DNA of 39,065 nt from Tyzzerella sp. UBA1042 (GTDB lineage: Bacteria > Bacillota > Clostridia > Lachnospirales > Anaerotignaceae), in the NCBI GenBank assembly GCA_002316675.1, contig DCDZ01000034.1, positions 14,231 to 53,295 of the forward strand. The letters are read 5' to 3'. Both the position numbers and the translations under genes were made by a program. Shown here piece by piece: positions 1 through 7,138 of the stretch (position 1 is the first letter of the stretch; each line of letters begins with the position of its first letter). The notes under the pieces are model-generated. The model saw only the letters and a program-made list of their open reading frames with translations, did not search any database and was not told the origin of the DNA.

Positions 1-909
1 GACGTAAGGCTGTATTTTATCACAGGTGCGGACGCCATTCATCAGATCATGAGCTGGAAAGAGCCGGAGAAGCTTTTGTCCTTGTGCGATTTTGTGGCTG
101 TCACTCGGCCGGGCTATGACCGGGGGCGGCTGTACGGCGATATTCGTGAAATAAAAGAGAAGTATAGCAGCAGAATTCATTTCATGGAGGTACCTGCTTT
201 GGCCATTTCATCCTCTGACATCAGAGCGCGGGAAAACAGAGGGGAGCCCATTAAGTATTTATTGCCCCAAGCAGTGGAGGATTATATCCATAAATTCTGC
301 TTGTATCGGGATAATGAAAAGGATGAGGTGAAATTTATGCTGGATATTAATACGATGCAGGAAAAATTGCAGTCTGCCCTGTCCATCAAAAGATATATTC
401 ATACCATGGGTGTTGCCGATGAAGCGGAGCGCTTGGCTGAAATATATGGCACAAAGGGTGACCGAAAAAAGGCCCGTATTGCCGGTTTGCTCCATGATTG
501 TGCCAAGGATTTTCCGCCGGAAATGAGAGAGCGCTTCTGCAAAGAATATAAGGTGCCCGTGGATGAATATTTGAAAAAAGTGCCTGAATTGATTCATCCG
601 TTTTTGGGTGCCGAGGTGGCAAGACGGGAATATTTGGTTACGGATGAGGAGATTTTAGGGGCAATTCGCTTTCATACCACAGGTAAACCCAATATGACTC
701 TTATGGAAAAAATTATATATATCGCTGACTATATTGAGCCGAACAGAGAAACCTTTGACGGTCTTGAGGAGGCTAGAAGGCTGGCATACTTAGACCTCAA
801 TATGGCCTTGAAATATATTTTAGAGCAAACCATTGAATATATAAAAGCAAAAGGGAAAACGTTGCACCCGCTTTCACTGGAAGCGTATGAATATTATAAA
901 AAGTATTAA
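1..909 (+). CDS. nadD-yqeK: Fused nicotinate-nucleotide adenylyltransferase / YqeK-type HD hydrolase (5' end outside window)
   Basis: The frame is open from base 1, so the gene is truncated on the left. The first ~95 visible residues are the C-terminal half of NadD, which makes deamido-NAD from nicotinate mononucleotide and ATP. They include an ITGAD segment and the SSSDIRAR nucleotidyltransferase signature. After a short linker (RDNEKDEVK) comes an HD phosphohydrolase of the YqeK family (diadenosine tetraphosphate hydrolase), with RYIHTMGV, GLLHDCAKD, an HTTGKP segment and IYIADYIEP supplying metal ligands. The two genes are usually adjacent but separate. Here an in-frame ATG at 337, with GAGGTG seven bases upstream, could still start a stand-alone YqeK. 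rsfS follows 11 bases downstream, the usual nadD-yqeK-rsfS cluster. The families are clear; whether one or two proteins are made is inference. Confidence 0.93.
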   Translation, partial: DVRLYFITGADAIHQIMSWKEPEKLLSLCDFVAVTRPGYDRGRLYGDIREIKEKYSSRIHFMEVPALAISSSDIRARENRGEPIKYLLPQAVEDYIHKFCLYRDNEKDEVKFMLDINTMQEKLQSALSIKRYIHTMGVADEAERLAEIYGTKGDRKKARIAGLLHDCAKDFPPEMRERFCKEYKVPVDEYLKKVPELIHPFLGAEVARREYLVTDEEILGAIRFHTTGKPNMTLMEKIIYIADYIEPNRETFDGLEEARRLAYLDLNMALKYILEQTIEYIKAKGKTLHPLSLEAYEYYKKY

Positions 910-920
910 GGAGGAAACAT

Positions 921-1256
921 ATGGAGGCATTGGAAGCTGCGAAGATTGTGCAGGACTGTTTAGAAGATAAGCTGGGACAGGATGTCAGAATTTTAGATTT
1001 GAAGGGATTATCCAATATTGCTGATTGCTTTGTCATTGCCAGCGGAAACAATGTAAACCATTTACGGGCAATGTCGGACGAAATTACCCGTAAGCTCTCT
1101 CTTGCAGGTGTAAAATTGCATCATTCTGAGGGATACAGCGGTGCTACATGGATTTTATTAGACTTTGGCAATCTTCTGGTGCATCTGTTCAATAAGGAGC
1201 AGAGAGATTTTTATGGTTTGGATCATGTTTGGAGCGACGCAAAAGATTTAATCTAA
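921..1256 (+). CDS. rsfS: Ribosome silencing factor RsfS (Iojap/YbeB family)
   Basis: This 111-residue protein has the length and sequence of RsfS. The motif SNIADCFVIASGNN near residues 30-44 and the C-terminal YSGATWILLDFGNLLVHLF are typical of the family. RsfS binds ribosomal protein L14 on the 50S subunit and blocks joining to 30S, which lowers translation in starvation. The start at 921 is set by AAGGAGG ten bases upstream, overlapping the stop of the nadD-yqeK gene, so the two are cotranscribed. A strong terminator follows at once. Confidence 0.96.
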   Translation: MEALEAAKIVQDCLEDKLGQDVRILDLKGLSNIADCFVIASGNNVNHLRAMSDEITRKLSLAGVKLHHSEGYSGATWILLDFGNLLVHLFNKEQRDFYGLDHVWSDAKDLI

Positions 1257-1275
1257 GTCTTAGTAATATTGAAAG

Positions 1276-1327
1276 TGACGATAAAAAAGCAGTACTCTAT
1301 TTATAGGGTACTGCTTTTTTATCGTCA
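1276..1327 (+). terminator. Strong intrinsic terminator after rsfS
   Basis: A perfect 20-bp inverted repeat (TGACGATAAAAAAGCAGTAC and its complement) encloses a 12-base loop. The 3' arm contains six T residues and the 5' arm the matching A run, so it could stop transcription in both directions. It ends the nadD-yqeK-rsfS unit. Confidence 0.9.
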
Positions 1328-1881
1328 GCTCGTGCTTGTAAAGCCTGAATTTTTAAAAAAGACAAAATAAAATAAAGTGCGCCATCCTTTGTAGATAAAA
1401 ATAGTTAAACTGAACTTTTGTGTAGAATAGAGTTGTCTGGCCACCATTCTAAGAGAGGTACAGCATGGGCTGCCATGATTGCATTACATTCTAATGAGGA
1501 AGTATGGTGGAAGCAGTTTCACTGAAGTTGCCTCTTTATGTTGCCGATGCGCATATCTCTTTTGTTTTTTATATGTGTAAATCTTCTGAAAGGTGTAAAA
1601 CTTAATAAAATTTTTATTGATTGCTGCCTCTATAGTTTTGGCCATATGCGGAAAACGAAGTTCTCAAATAACGCAAGAGGAATTTTTAAAAGTAGTTTTC
1701 GATTTTATCAGCGCAAATTTCTATACAAGTATTTAAAAACTTAGACCGCAGAACGTCGCCCAAATATAAACAAAAACTGCTCACCCTCTTCAAAGGGAAT
1801 CAAAAGGTGTGGAATGCTTCTTCCTGTAATTTTTGTATTAATGCTTTATTTTTTGCTTGATCATAATTAGATATATTCCAG
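1328..1881. other. Gene-free gap between rsfS and the LysR gene
   Basis: I see no convincing gene. A 68-codon open frame at 1538-1744 has no ribosome binding site and no recognisable sequence. The stretch holds one possible folded element at 1441-1510, listed separately. The remainder is AT-rich with scattered stops in all frames and may be decayed coding DNA. Confidence 0.5.
1441..1510. other. Possible three-way-junction RNA or DNA fold
   Basis: A 7-bp outer stem (CCACCAT 1441-1447 with ATGGTGG 1504-1510) encloses two hairpins: CATGG-GCTG-CCATG at 1464-1477 and CATTA-CATTC-TAATG at 1482-1496. All pairs are Watson-Crick. No known RNA family is recognised, and stems this short can arise by chance. 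Confidence 0.3.
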
Positions 1882-2820
1882 TTAATTCACAGTAAAATTT
1901 GAATTATTTGAAAAATCTCTTATAAAATTTATAAAATTTTTACTATAGGAGCTTAATGTATTACCCATTTTGTAGGCAATTCCTACCTCCCATTCCAAAG
2001 GGGGTTGATCTAAAATAAAGAATTCTAAATCCTTCCTTTCTTCGGCATTTAAAATAGCCCCTTCCGGAATGAATGTCACGCCCATGCCATTTTTAACAAT
2101 ATTGATTGCAGTAATTATATTAGAGGTTTCCAGCAGAATATCAGGATAAATGTTGCACTTATTCAAATAATTTTGGCAAATATCCCGAATATTTTGCCCT
2201 TTACGCAAAAGAATAAACTGACTTGCCCCAAATTTCTGGAAGTCTTTTTTGGACATACGGTTAATTTTCCCCGAGGTAAAGCTATAATTTTCTAATAACG
2301 GATTTTTCTTGTTGATGCAGAAAAGAATCTTTTCATAGTATAGGTGCTCAAAAGTAAAGGTATTATAAGCGTTTGGTAGATGAAAGATGCAAAAATCTAC
2401 CTTTTCTCGATCTAGCATCAAAGCCATCTCTTGATGGGTTCCTTCTGTGATGGCGATGGAAATGCCCGGGTATTTTACTTTAAATGCAGGAAAGATTAGG
2501 GGAAGAAGGACGGAAGAGCGCCAAGGCGTAATGCCTATGGATACGGTTCCATTTTCTTCATTTTGCAAATCAGAAAGCTCTTGTGTCAGCAATTTTTCCT
2601 TTCTGAGAATATCGGTTACATAAGATAGGTAGACTTCTCCTGCTCTGGTTAGTTTGAGCGGGTGTGCCGCACGATTAAACAGGGGTACGCCTATTTTTCC
2701 CTCCAGACGCTTTAAATACTTACTTAATGATGGTTGTGAAATGAACAAATGCTCTGCCGCTTTGGATATACTTTGGTTTTCAACAATTGCCATAAAATAT
2801 TCATAATTTTTAAATAGCAT
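1882..2820 (-). CDS. LysR-family transcriptional regulator
   Basis: The 312-residue protein has the standard LysR layout. An N-terminal winged helix-turn-helix covers roughly residues 1-60 (SISKAAEHLFISQPSLSKYLKRLE, then GVPLFNRAAHPLKLTRAG). A periplasmic-binding-like effector domain follows from about residue 90 to the end, including VSIGITPWRSS. The start is fixed by GGGAGGT seven bases upstream. The gene is divergent from the 2-hydroxyacid dehydrogenase/aldolase/permease operon, with a 177-bp spacer that carries an inverted repeat. LysR proteins usually control the divergent neighbour and sense a substrate or intermediate of its pathway, so it probably activates that operon. The effector is unknown. 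Confidence 0.93.
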   Translation of the reverse strand: MLFKNYEYFMAIVENQSISKAAEHLFISQPSLSKYLKRLEGKIGVPLFNRAAHPLKLTRAGEVYLSYVTDILRKEKLLTQELSDLQNEENGTVSIGITPWRSSVLLPLIFPAFKVKYPGISIAITEGTHQEMALMLDREKVDFCIFHLPNAYNTFTFEHLYYEKILFCINKKNPLLENYSFTSGKINRMSKKDFQKFGASQFILLRKGQNIRDICQNYLNKCNIYPDILLETSNIITAINIVKNGMGVTFIPEGAILNAEERKDLEFFILDQPPLEWEVGIAYKMGNTLSSYSKNFINFIRDFSNNSNFTVN

Positions 2821-2851
2821 TATATTACCTCCCTACTATCATATGCCTAAA

Positions 2852-2910
2852 TGTCTATATAATTAATAGTTTAATATATATTAGACAAAAAGTATACTAA
2901 AACTTATACT
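2852..2910 (+). promoter_or_regulatory. Promoter of the hydroxyacid operon with candidate LysR site
   Basis: TAGACA (2882-2887) and TATACT (2905-2910) are 17 bp apart and each matches the sigma-A consensus at five of six positions. The -35 hexamer is also the right arm of an inverted repeat TGTCTA (2852-2857) ... TAGACA, a spacing that suits a LysR tetramer. A second repeat, AGTATA-N8-TATACT (2891-2910), covers the -10 box. The sequences are visible; the binding role is inferred. Confidence 0.65.
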
Positions 2911-2997
2911 CTAGGTATTCAATAGTGGAAATGTAACAACACGGCCGTGGCATTTGCACAAATATTACTAAATAAAGGAACTAATGGAGGGAATGCA

Positions 2998-4014
2998 ATG
3001 TACCAAGCAGTAGTAGTAGATCGGGATTACGGTAGCGTAAGTCTGGAGAATCAAGAATATATCAAAGAAGTATATAAACAAAATGGAATAAATCTTCGTT
3101 TGGAGCACTATGCAACACCTGAGGAAATTATTGCAGGCTGCGGGGATGCTGATGTTATTTTGGGAACGGGTAATCCACCCATTACACAGAGTGTTCTGGA
3201 GAGCCTTCCAAATCTAAAGGCAGTGCAGCGTTTTGGCATCGGTGTAAATTCTATTGACTTGGAGGCAGCAAAAAAAGCAGGTGTTTTAGTTTTAAATATG
3301 CCGGGATTTTGCGTAGAAGAGCTTGCACTTCATGCCACAGCGTTGATTCTAAATGCAATCAGAAATATATCTTATTATGACCGCGGAATTCGCCAAGGTG
3401 AGTGGAGAAAGGCGCAAGGGCCTGTGCCAAGAAACCCTAAAGATTTGACATTAGGCTTATATGGTTTTGGTGGCTCTGCTAAACCGCTTTATAATATTTT
3501 CCATAACGGATTCGGCACAAAGGTGATTACCTGTGACCCTTATGTTTCTGATGAAGTGAAGAAAACCTACGATGTTGAAATTGTTTCCTTTGAAGAATTG
3601 CTCCTTCTGTCAGATATTATTTCCATTCACGCACCATTAACGCCTGAAACCAAAAAGATTTTCAACAAGGATGCCTTTGCAAAAATGAAGCCTGACAGCA
3701 TGATTGTGAACATTGCCAGAGGCGAATTGATTGACCAGACAGACTTAATTCAGGCGTTGAAGGACGGAGAAATTCGTTTTGCAGGCCTGGATGTTTTTGA
3801 ACAAGAGCCGTTGCCCAAGGATAGCCCATTGATTATGATGGATCAAGCAGTTTTATCCTGTCACAGTGCATTCTATGGCGACCATGCGCAGCAAAACCAA
3901 ATTCAGCTGTCAATTGATCTTGTGAACAGCGTATTGAATGAATCAAGCATAAAGCAGGTTTATATTGCAAACAAAGGCGTAGTGAGTAAAATTCGAGACT
4001 TCAAAATTTTGTAA
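2998..4014 (+). CDS. D-isomer-specific 2-hydroxyacid dehydrogenase (SerA/C-terminal-binding-protein type)
   Basis: The protein is 338 residues when started at ATG 2998, which has GGAGGG seven bases upstream. An in-frame GTG at 2947 would add 17 residues but lacks a binding site. The family's catalytic Arg (NIARGEL), Glu (LDVFEQEPLP) and His (SCHSAF) are all present, so an NAD(P)-dependent interconversion of a 2-hydroxyacid and a 2-oxoacid is expected. The Rossmann loop reads GLYGFGGSA, with Ala where the third Gly of GxGxxG is usual. It is the first gene of an operon with an RraA-like aldolase and an anion permease, which argues for catabolism of an imported hydroxyacid and not for serine synthesis. 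The substrate is unknown. Confidence 0.9.
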   Translation: MYQAVVVDRDYGSVSLENQEYIKEVYKQNGINLRLEHYATPEEIIAGCGDADVILGTGNPPITQSVLESLPNLKAVQRFGIGVNSIDLEAAKKAGVLVLNMPGFCVEELALHATALILNAIRNISYYDRGIRQGEWRKAQGPVPRNPKDLTLGLYGFGGSAKPLYNIFHNGFGTKVITCDPYVSDEVKKTYDVEIVSFEELLLLSDIISIHAPLTPETKKIFNKDAFAKMKPDSMIVNIARGELIDQTDLIQALKDGEIRFAGLDVFEQEPLPKDSPLIMMDQAVLSCHSAFYGDHAQQNQIQLSIDLVNSVLNESSIKQVYIANKGVVSKIRDFKIL

Positions 4015-4030
4015 AGAAAGGGCGACGAAA

Positions 4031-4720
4031 ATGAATATTGGATGTAAAATTGTAACCGGACATAAAAGAACAGAGGAAAGATTAATCAATTTCTTTAAAG
4101 AGTATCCTGTTGCTAACATTGGGGACTGTATGAATCGTATGGCTTGCGTGGCACAAGATATTAAGCCCGTGAACAAAGGGAAGCTTCTGGGGCAGGCATT
4201 TACTGTGAAGGTTCCACATGGTGACAACTTGATGTTTCACAAGGCGATGGACTTAGCAAAGCCCGGAGATATTGTTGTAATTGATTCTGATGGAACTAAA
4301 AACAGAGCCATTTTTGGAGAACTAATGATTCATTACTGTAAGTCTCGCGGCTTGGCAGGCGTTATTGTAGATGGTGCAATCAGAGATTACGATACGCTTT
4401 CAAAAATGGATTTCCCCATTTATGCCACAGGTGTTAGTCCAAACGGACCTTATAAAAATGGCCCCGGTGAAATTGGAACCACCATTTGCTTCGGCGGACA
4501 GATTGTAAGACCCGGCGATATTATTGTGGGGGATGCGGACGGTATTATTGTAATTAAGCCTGAAGAAGCGGAAGAGCTAAGCAAGCAGGTTGCTCAAGTG
4601 TTCAAAAAGGAATCAGATATTATGGACACCATGGAAAAAGACGGTACCTATAACCGTCCATGGGTTGATGAGTTTTTAGAAAAAATCGGTTGTGAATATT
4701 TCGATATCGGGGAGGAATAA
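4031..4720 (+). CDS. RraA / class II HMG-CHA aldolase-like protein
   Basis: The 229-residue protein belongs to the RraA-like superfamily. Members include 4-hydroxy-4-methyl-2-oxoglutarate / 4-carboxy-4-hydroxy-2-oxoadipate aldolases, which also decarboxylate oxaloacetate, and the RNase E inhibitor RraA. Typical segments are NIGDCMNRM near residue 30, the phosphate/carboxylate-binding GVIVDGAIRDYDTL around residues 110-124, and PGDIIVGDADGIIVI near 160-175. The Arg-Asp-x-Asp motif of metal-dependent aldolases is intact, which supports an enzyme. It lies 16 bases after the dehydrogenase and 2 bases before the permease. In that setting it probably cleaves or decarboxylates the 2-oxoacid made by the dehydrogenase to give pyruvate. 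The exact substrate is not deducible. Confidence 0.85.
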   Translation: MNIGCKIVTGHKRTEERLINFFKEYPVANIGDCMNRMACVAQDIKPVNKGKLLGQAFTVKVPHGDNLMFHKAMDLAKPGDIVVIDSDGTKNRAIFGELMIHYCKSRGLAGVIVDGAIRDYDTLSKMDFPIYATGVSPNGPYKNGPGEIGTTICFGGQIVRPGDIIVGDADGIIVIKPEEAEELSKQVAQVFKKESDIMDTMEKDGTYNRPWVDEFLEKIGCEYFDIGEE

Positions 4721-4722
4721 TT

Positions 4723-6003
4723 ATGTCTCATGCTATTATTTCGTTGATAGTACTTGCAATTATGGCGTTTATATTTGTAACAGATAAATTACCATTGGCC
4801 CTTACTTCCATGGTAGGCGCGGCAGTTTTGGTATTGGCCGGGGTTATTCCCGTGGAAAATCTTTACTCTGCTTTTTCAGGAAGCACAATTGTGCTTTTGG
4901 CGGCAATGATGGTCATTGGTTCTGCACTGTTTCATACAGGAATTGCAGAAAAAATGAGCGATGTAATTGTTAAATTAACAGGTACCACAGAAAATGGAAT
5001 TTTATTGGCAACAGTGGTGGTAGCCACAATTTTGTCTTCTATTTGCAGCGGCGTTGCGGTAGTTGCCATGTTGCTTCCCATTGTAATCGGAATTAGCATG
5101 AAGGCAAATGTTTCTGTATCTCGTCAGTTGGTTCCCTTAGCCTTCGCAGCAAGCTTTGGCTGTAACTTAACCCTTGTTGGTGCTGCCAGCAACGTGGTTG
5201 TAAACGGTCAGCTGGCGGACCTTGGCGCAACACCTCTTACTTTCTTAGAATTAGGAAAGGTTGGTCTACCCATCAGCATTTTTGGCATTATATACTTCTT
5301 AACCATTGGCAAAAAGTTTATGGTGCAGGGAGATAAATCTGATAGGGCATATTTGATGGAATTCACCGGACAGTCCGAAGAGAAAAAGGAAAAAGAATTC
5401 AGTTCTGCAAAAGCGGGCCTATGTTTGGTTATTCTTGCGGTTGTATTGGTTGCAATGGCCTGGAATAATGCGAAATTTCCTATGCATTTGGTGGCAACGG
5501 TGGGTGCTCTTATCATGATTTTGACGGGTTGCATCAAGGAGCAGGAAGCATATAAGGCAATTGACTGGTCAACTATTTTTATTGTTGGCGGTATGAGTGG
5601 TGTTTCCAAGGCAATGGATGTCAGCGGTGCAGCTAAAATGATCAGCAATGGTGCAGTTGCGTTGATGGGGGACAGCCCTAGCAAATTAGTGGTTCTCTTT
5701 GTTATCTTTATCCTGACAGTGTTCCTTACAAATATTATGATGAATACTTCCACAGCACTTTTGGTAACACCTTTGTTTATTCCTATCGCAATTCATTTAG
5801 GAATAAATCCTACTGCAATTGCGGTAGCAATTTGTGTGGCGGCATCATCTCCATTTTTAACACCGGTAGGTTCGGGCACAAACACCTTGGTCGTGCGGCC
5901 TGGCAATTTAGGTTTTATGGATTTCTTTAAGCCAGGCCTTGGAATGACAATTGTTGTTACAATTATCTCCATGATTTTCATTCCTATTTTTTGGCCACTT
6001 TAA
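4723..6003 (+). CDS. SLC13/DASS-family anion permease
   Basis: This 426-residue membrane protein has about eleven hydrophobic segments and the two-repeat layout of the divalent anion:Na+ symporter / ion transporter superfamily. The paired signatures are GAASNVVVNGQL in the first half and PVGSGTNTLVVRPG near the C-terminus, corresponding to the SNT motifs that bind Na+ and substrate carboxylates. GGGGAGGAAT precedes the ATG, and the stop of the aldolase gene is two bases upstream. Family members carry dicarboxylates, citrate or sulfate. Next to a 2-hydroxyacid dehydrogenase and an aldolase, a hydroxylated di- or tricarboxylate is the best guess. No clear terminator follows. Confidence 0.88.
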   Translation: MSHAIISLIVLAIMAFIFVTDKLPLALTSMVGAAVLVLAGVIPVENLYSAFSGSTIVLLAAMMVIGSALFHTGIAEKMSDVIVKLTGTTENGILLATVVVATILSSICSGVAVVAMLLPIVIGISMKANVSVSRQLVPLAFAASFGCNLTLVGAASNVVVNGQLADLGATPLTFLELGKVGLPISIFGIIYFLTIGKKFMVQGDKSDRAYLMEFTGQSEEKKEKEFSSAKAGLCLVILAVVLVAMAWNNAKFPMHLVATVGALIMILTGCIKEQEAYKAIDWSTIFIVGGMSGVSKAMDVSGAAKMISNGAVALMGDSPSKLVVLFVIFILTVFLTNIMMNTSTALLVTPLFIPIAIHLGINPTAIAVAICVAASSPFLTPVGSGTNTLVVRPGNLGFMDFFKPGLGMTIVVTIISMIFIPIFWPL

Positions 6004-6296
6004 GGCTTTCAGTAAGCGGATGTAAGGTTTGCAGAAGCAAAGTTAAGTGTAAAAGAAGCTTAGGATTCCCCAGCGGGGGTGAAGGACAGCATTTTAAAGC
6101 AAAATCATATTTTGCAGATACATATCATGTGTGCTATGAAATGAGGGTGCAAGAAATTGTGGGGAATGCGAAGGATTTAGCCAGGCAGGCAGACAGCTTA
6201 TTTCTAAAAAGTATGCGCTAGCTTACTTGCCACCGTCTATTGAATATTACATTACTTCTTTGAAAAAGGAACTCAATCGTGGGCAATCTGAACTTG

Positions 6297-6440
6297 CAGC
6301 TTAAAAAGCTGGGCAGGAGAGGATAGTGAAGTAAGTAATGGCATATACAAGCTATGAACGTTATATATGCAGCTATCGGGGAGGTTCTATCCCCGAGGCT
6401 GACTTCCAAGGCTATCCGTAGGGGCATGGGAATATATAGC
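6297..6440. other. Cluster of four hairpins, possible structured RNA
   Basis: Four inverted repeats follow one another: CAGCTT-AAA-AAGCTG (6297-6311), GCATATA...TATATGC (6341-6370), TCGGGGA-GGTTCTA-TCCCCGA (6376-6396) and GCTAT...ATAGC (6411-6440). All arms pair perfectly. I cannot assign a known RNA family, a promoter or a strand. Confidence 0.3.
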
Positions 6441-6947
6441 GTATGTTACGTTTGGTAAAGCCATTGAATACGACGATGCAAAAAATCTTTCGCATCCCTT
6501 TCATTTTATAGGTTTACAGGGGCGTTCTGGGGAAGGCGGTTGTGCAGAGAGTTGATTTACAGCTGCGGTGAGCTGATAGCGATGAAAACACCGCTTTGCA
6601 GAGCCACTGCCTATACCCCTCAGTCCCGAGAAGCGGATTTCCTGCTCTGATTCAAACAATATTGTCACAACAGTTTGTTTTATTGTTCTATGCACTAAAT
6701 TTGCGAATGTAAGCTGAAAAATGTAGCTTTATTAAAAACATTTGTGCGTCTGCAATGGAACTTGAAAAAAATTATCAATCGTTTTTCTCACATGAATATG
6801 TAATTATTAATAAATTTTATTAGAATCTGCTTTGTTTTCTAATACTTATGGCTAAAGAAAATTGCTTGTGAGGAAAAGGGTGTAGTAAGAAGTGTTTATA
6901 TTTCTAGTGATTTTTAGAGAGGGTCTTTTTCGAGTCTGCTTTCCTCA

Positions 6948-6976
6948 TTGCAAACCAAAAAAAAATAGCTTATAAT
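6948..6976 (+). promoter_or_regulatory. Promoter of gltBD
   Basis: TTGCAA (6948-6953) and a consensus TATAAT (6971-6976) are separated by 17 bp. Transcription should begin near 6983, giving a leader of about 155 bases before gltB. Confidence 0.7.
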
Positions 6977-6997
6977 TGTCCCCAAGATCAAAGGAGT

Positions 6998-7042
6998 TCT
7001 TAAACAGTTTGCGCTGTCTTGCTGTTTAAGATCTTTTTTTTT
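6998..7042 (+). terminator. Terminator-like hairpin in the gltB leader
   Basis: CTTAAACAG (6999-7007) pairs perfectly with CTGTTTAAG (7022-7030), with one further T-A pair outside. Nine consecutive T residues follow at 7034-7042. It begins only about 15 bases after the predicted start of transcription and some 97 bases before gltB, so it could act as an attenuator. It may instead end a transcript arriving from the left. No alternative fold is obvious by eye. Confidence 0.65.
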
Positions 7043-7138
7043 ACTCTTAAAAGCAAAAAAATTTTCTTTGCCGGAAAAGCAGAGCTTCGGAAGCGGCATT
7101 TGGCAAGAAGGGGATGTACCGAGAAAGGGATGAGGGGT

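Larger units (their letters stand above)
6004..7138. other. Long gap between the permease gene and gltB
   Basis: No convincing gene lies in these 1.1 kb. Bases 6100-6300 contain short protein-like stretches interrupted by stops (for example EYYITSLKKELNRGQSELAA), which suggests decayed coding DNA. A cluster of hairpins occupies 6297-6440. The minus strand of 6501-6695 has a 64-codon frame of unfamiliar, low-hydrophobicity sequence, possibly part of a dispersed repeat. The last 190 bases hold the gltB promoter and leader. Confidence 0.5.

Noticed and set aside
1538..1744. A 68-codon plus-strand frame
   Set aside because: It lacks a binding site and is rich in Lys/Phe/Leu, as expected of random AT-rich DNA.
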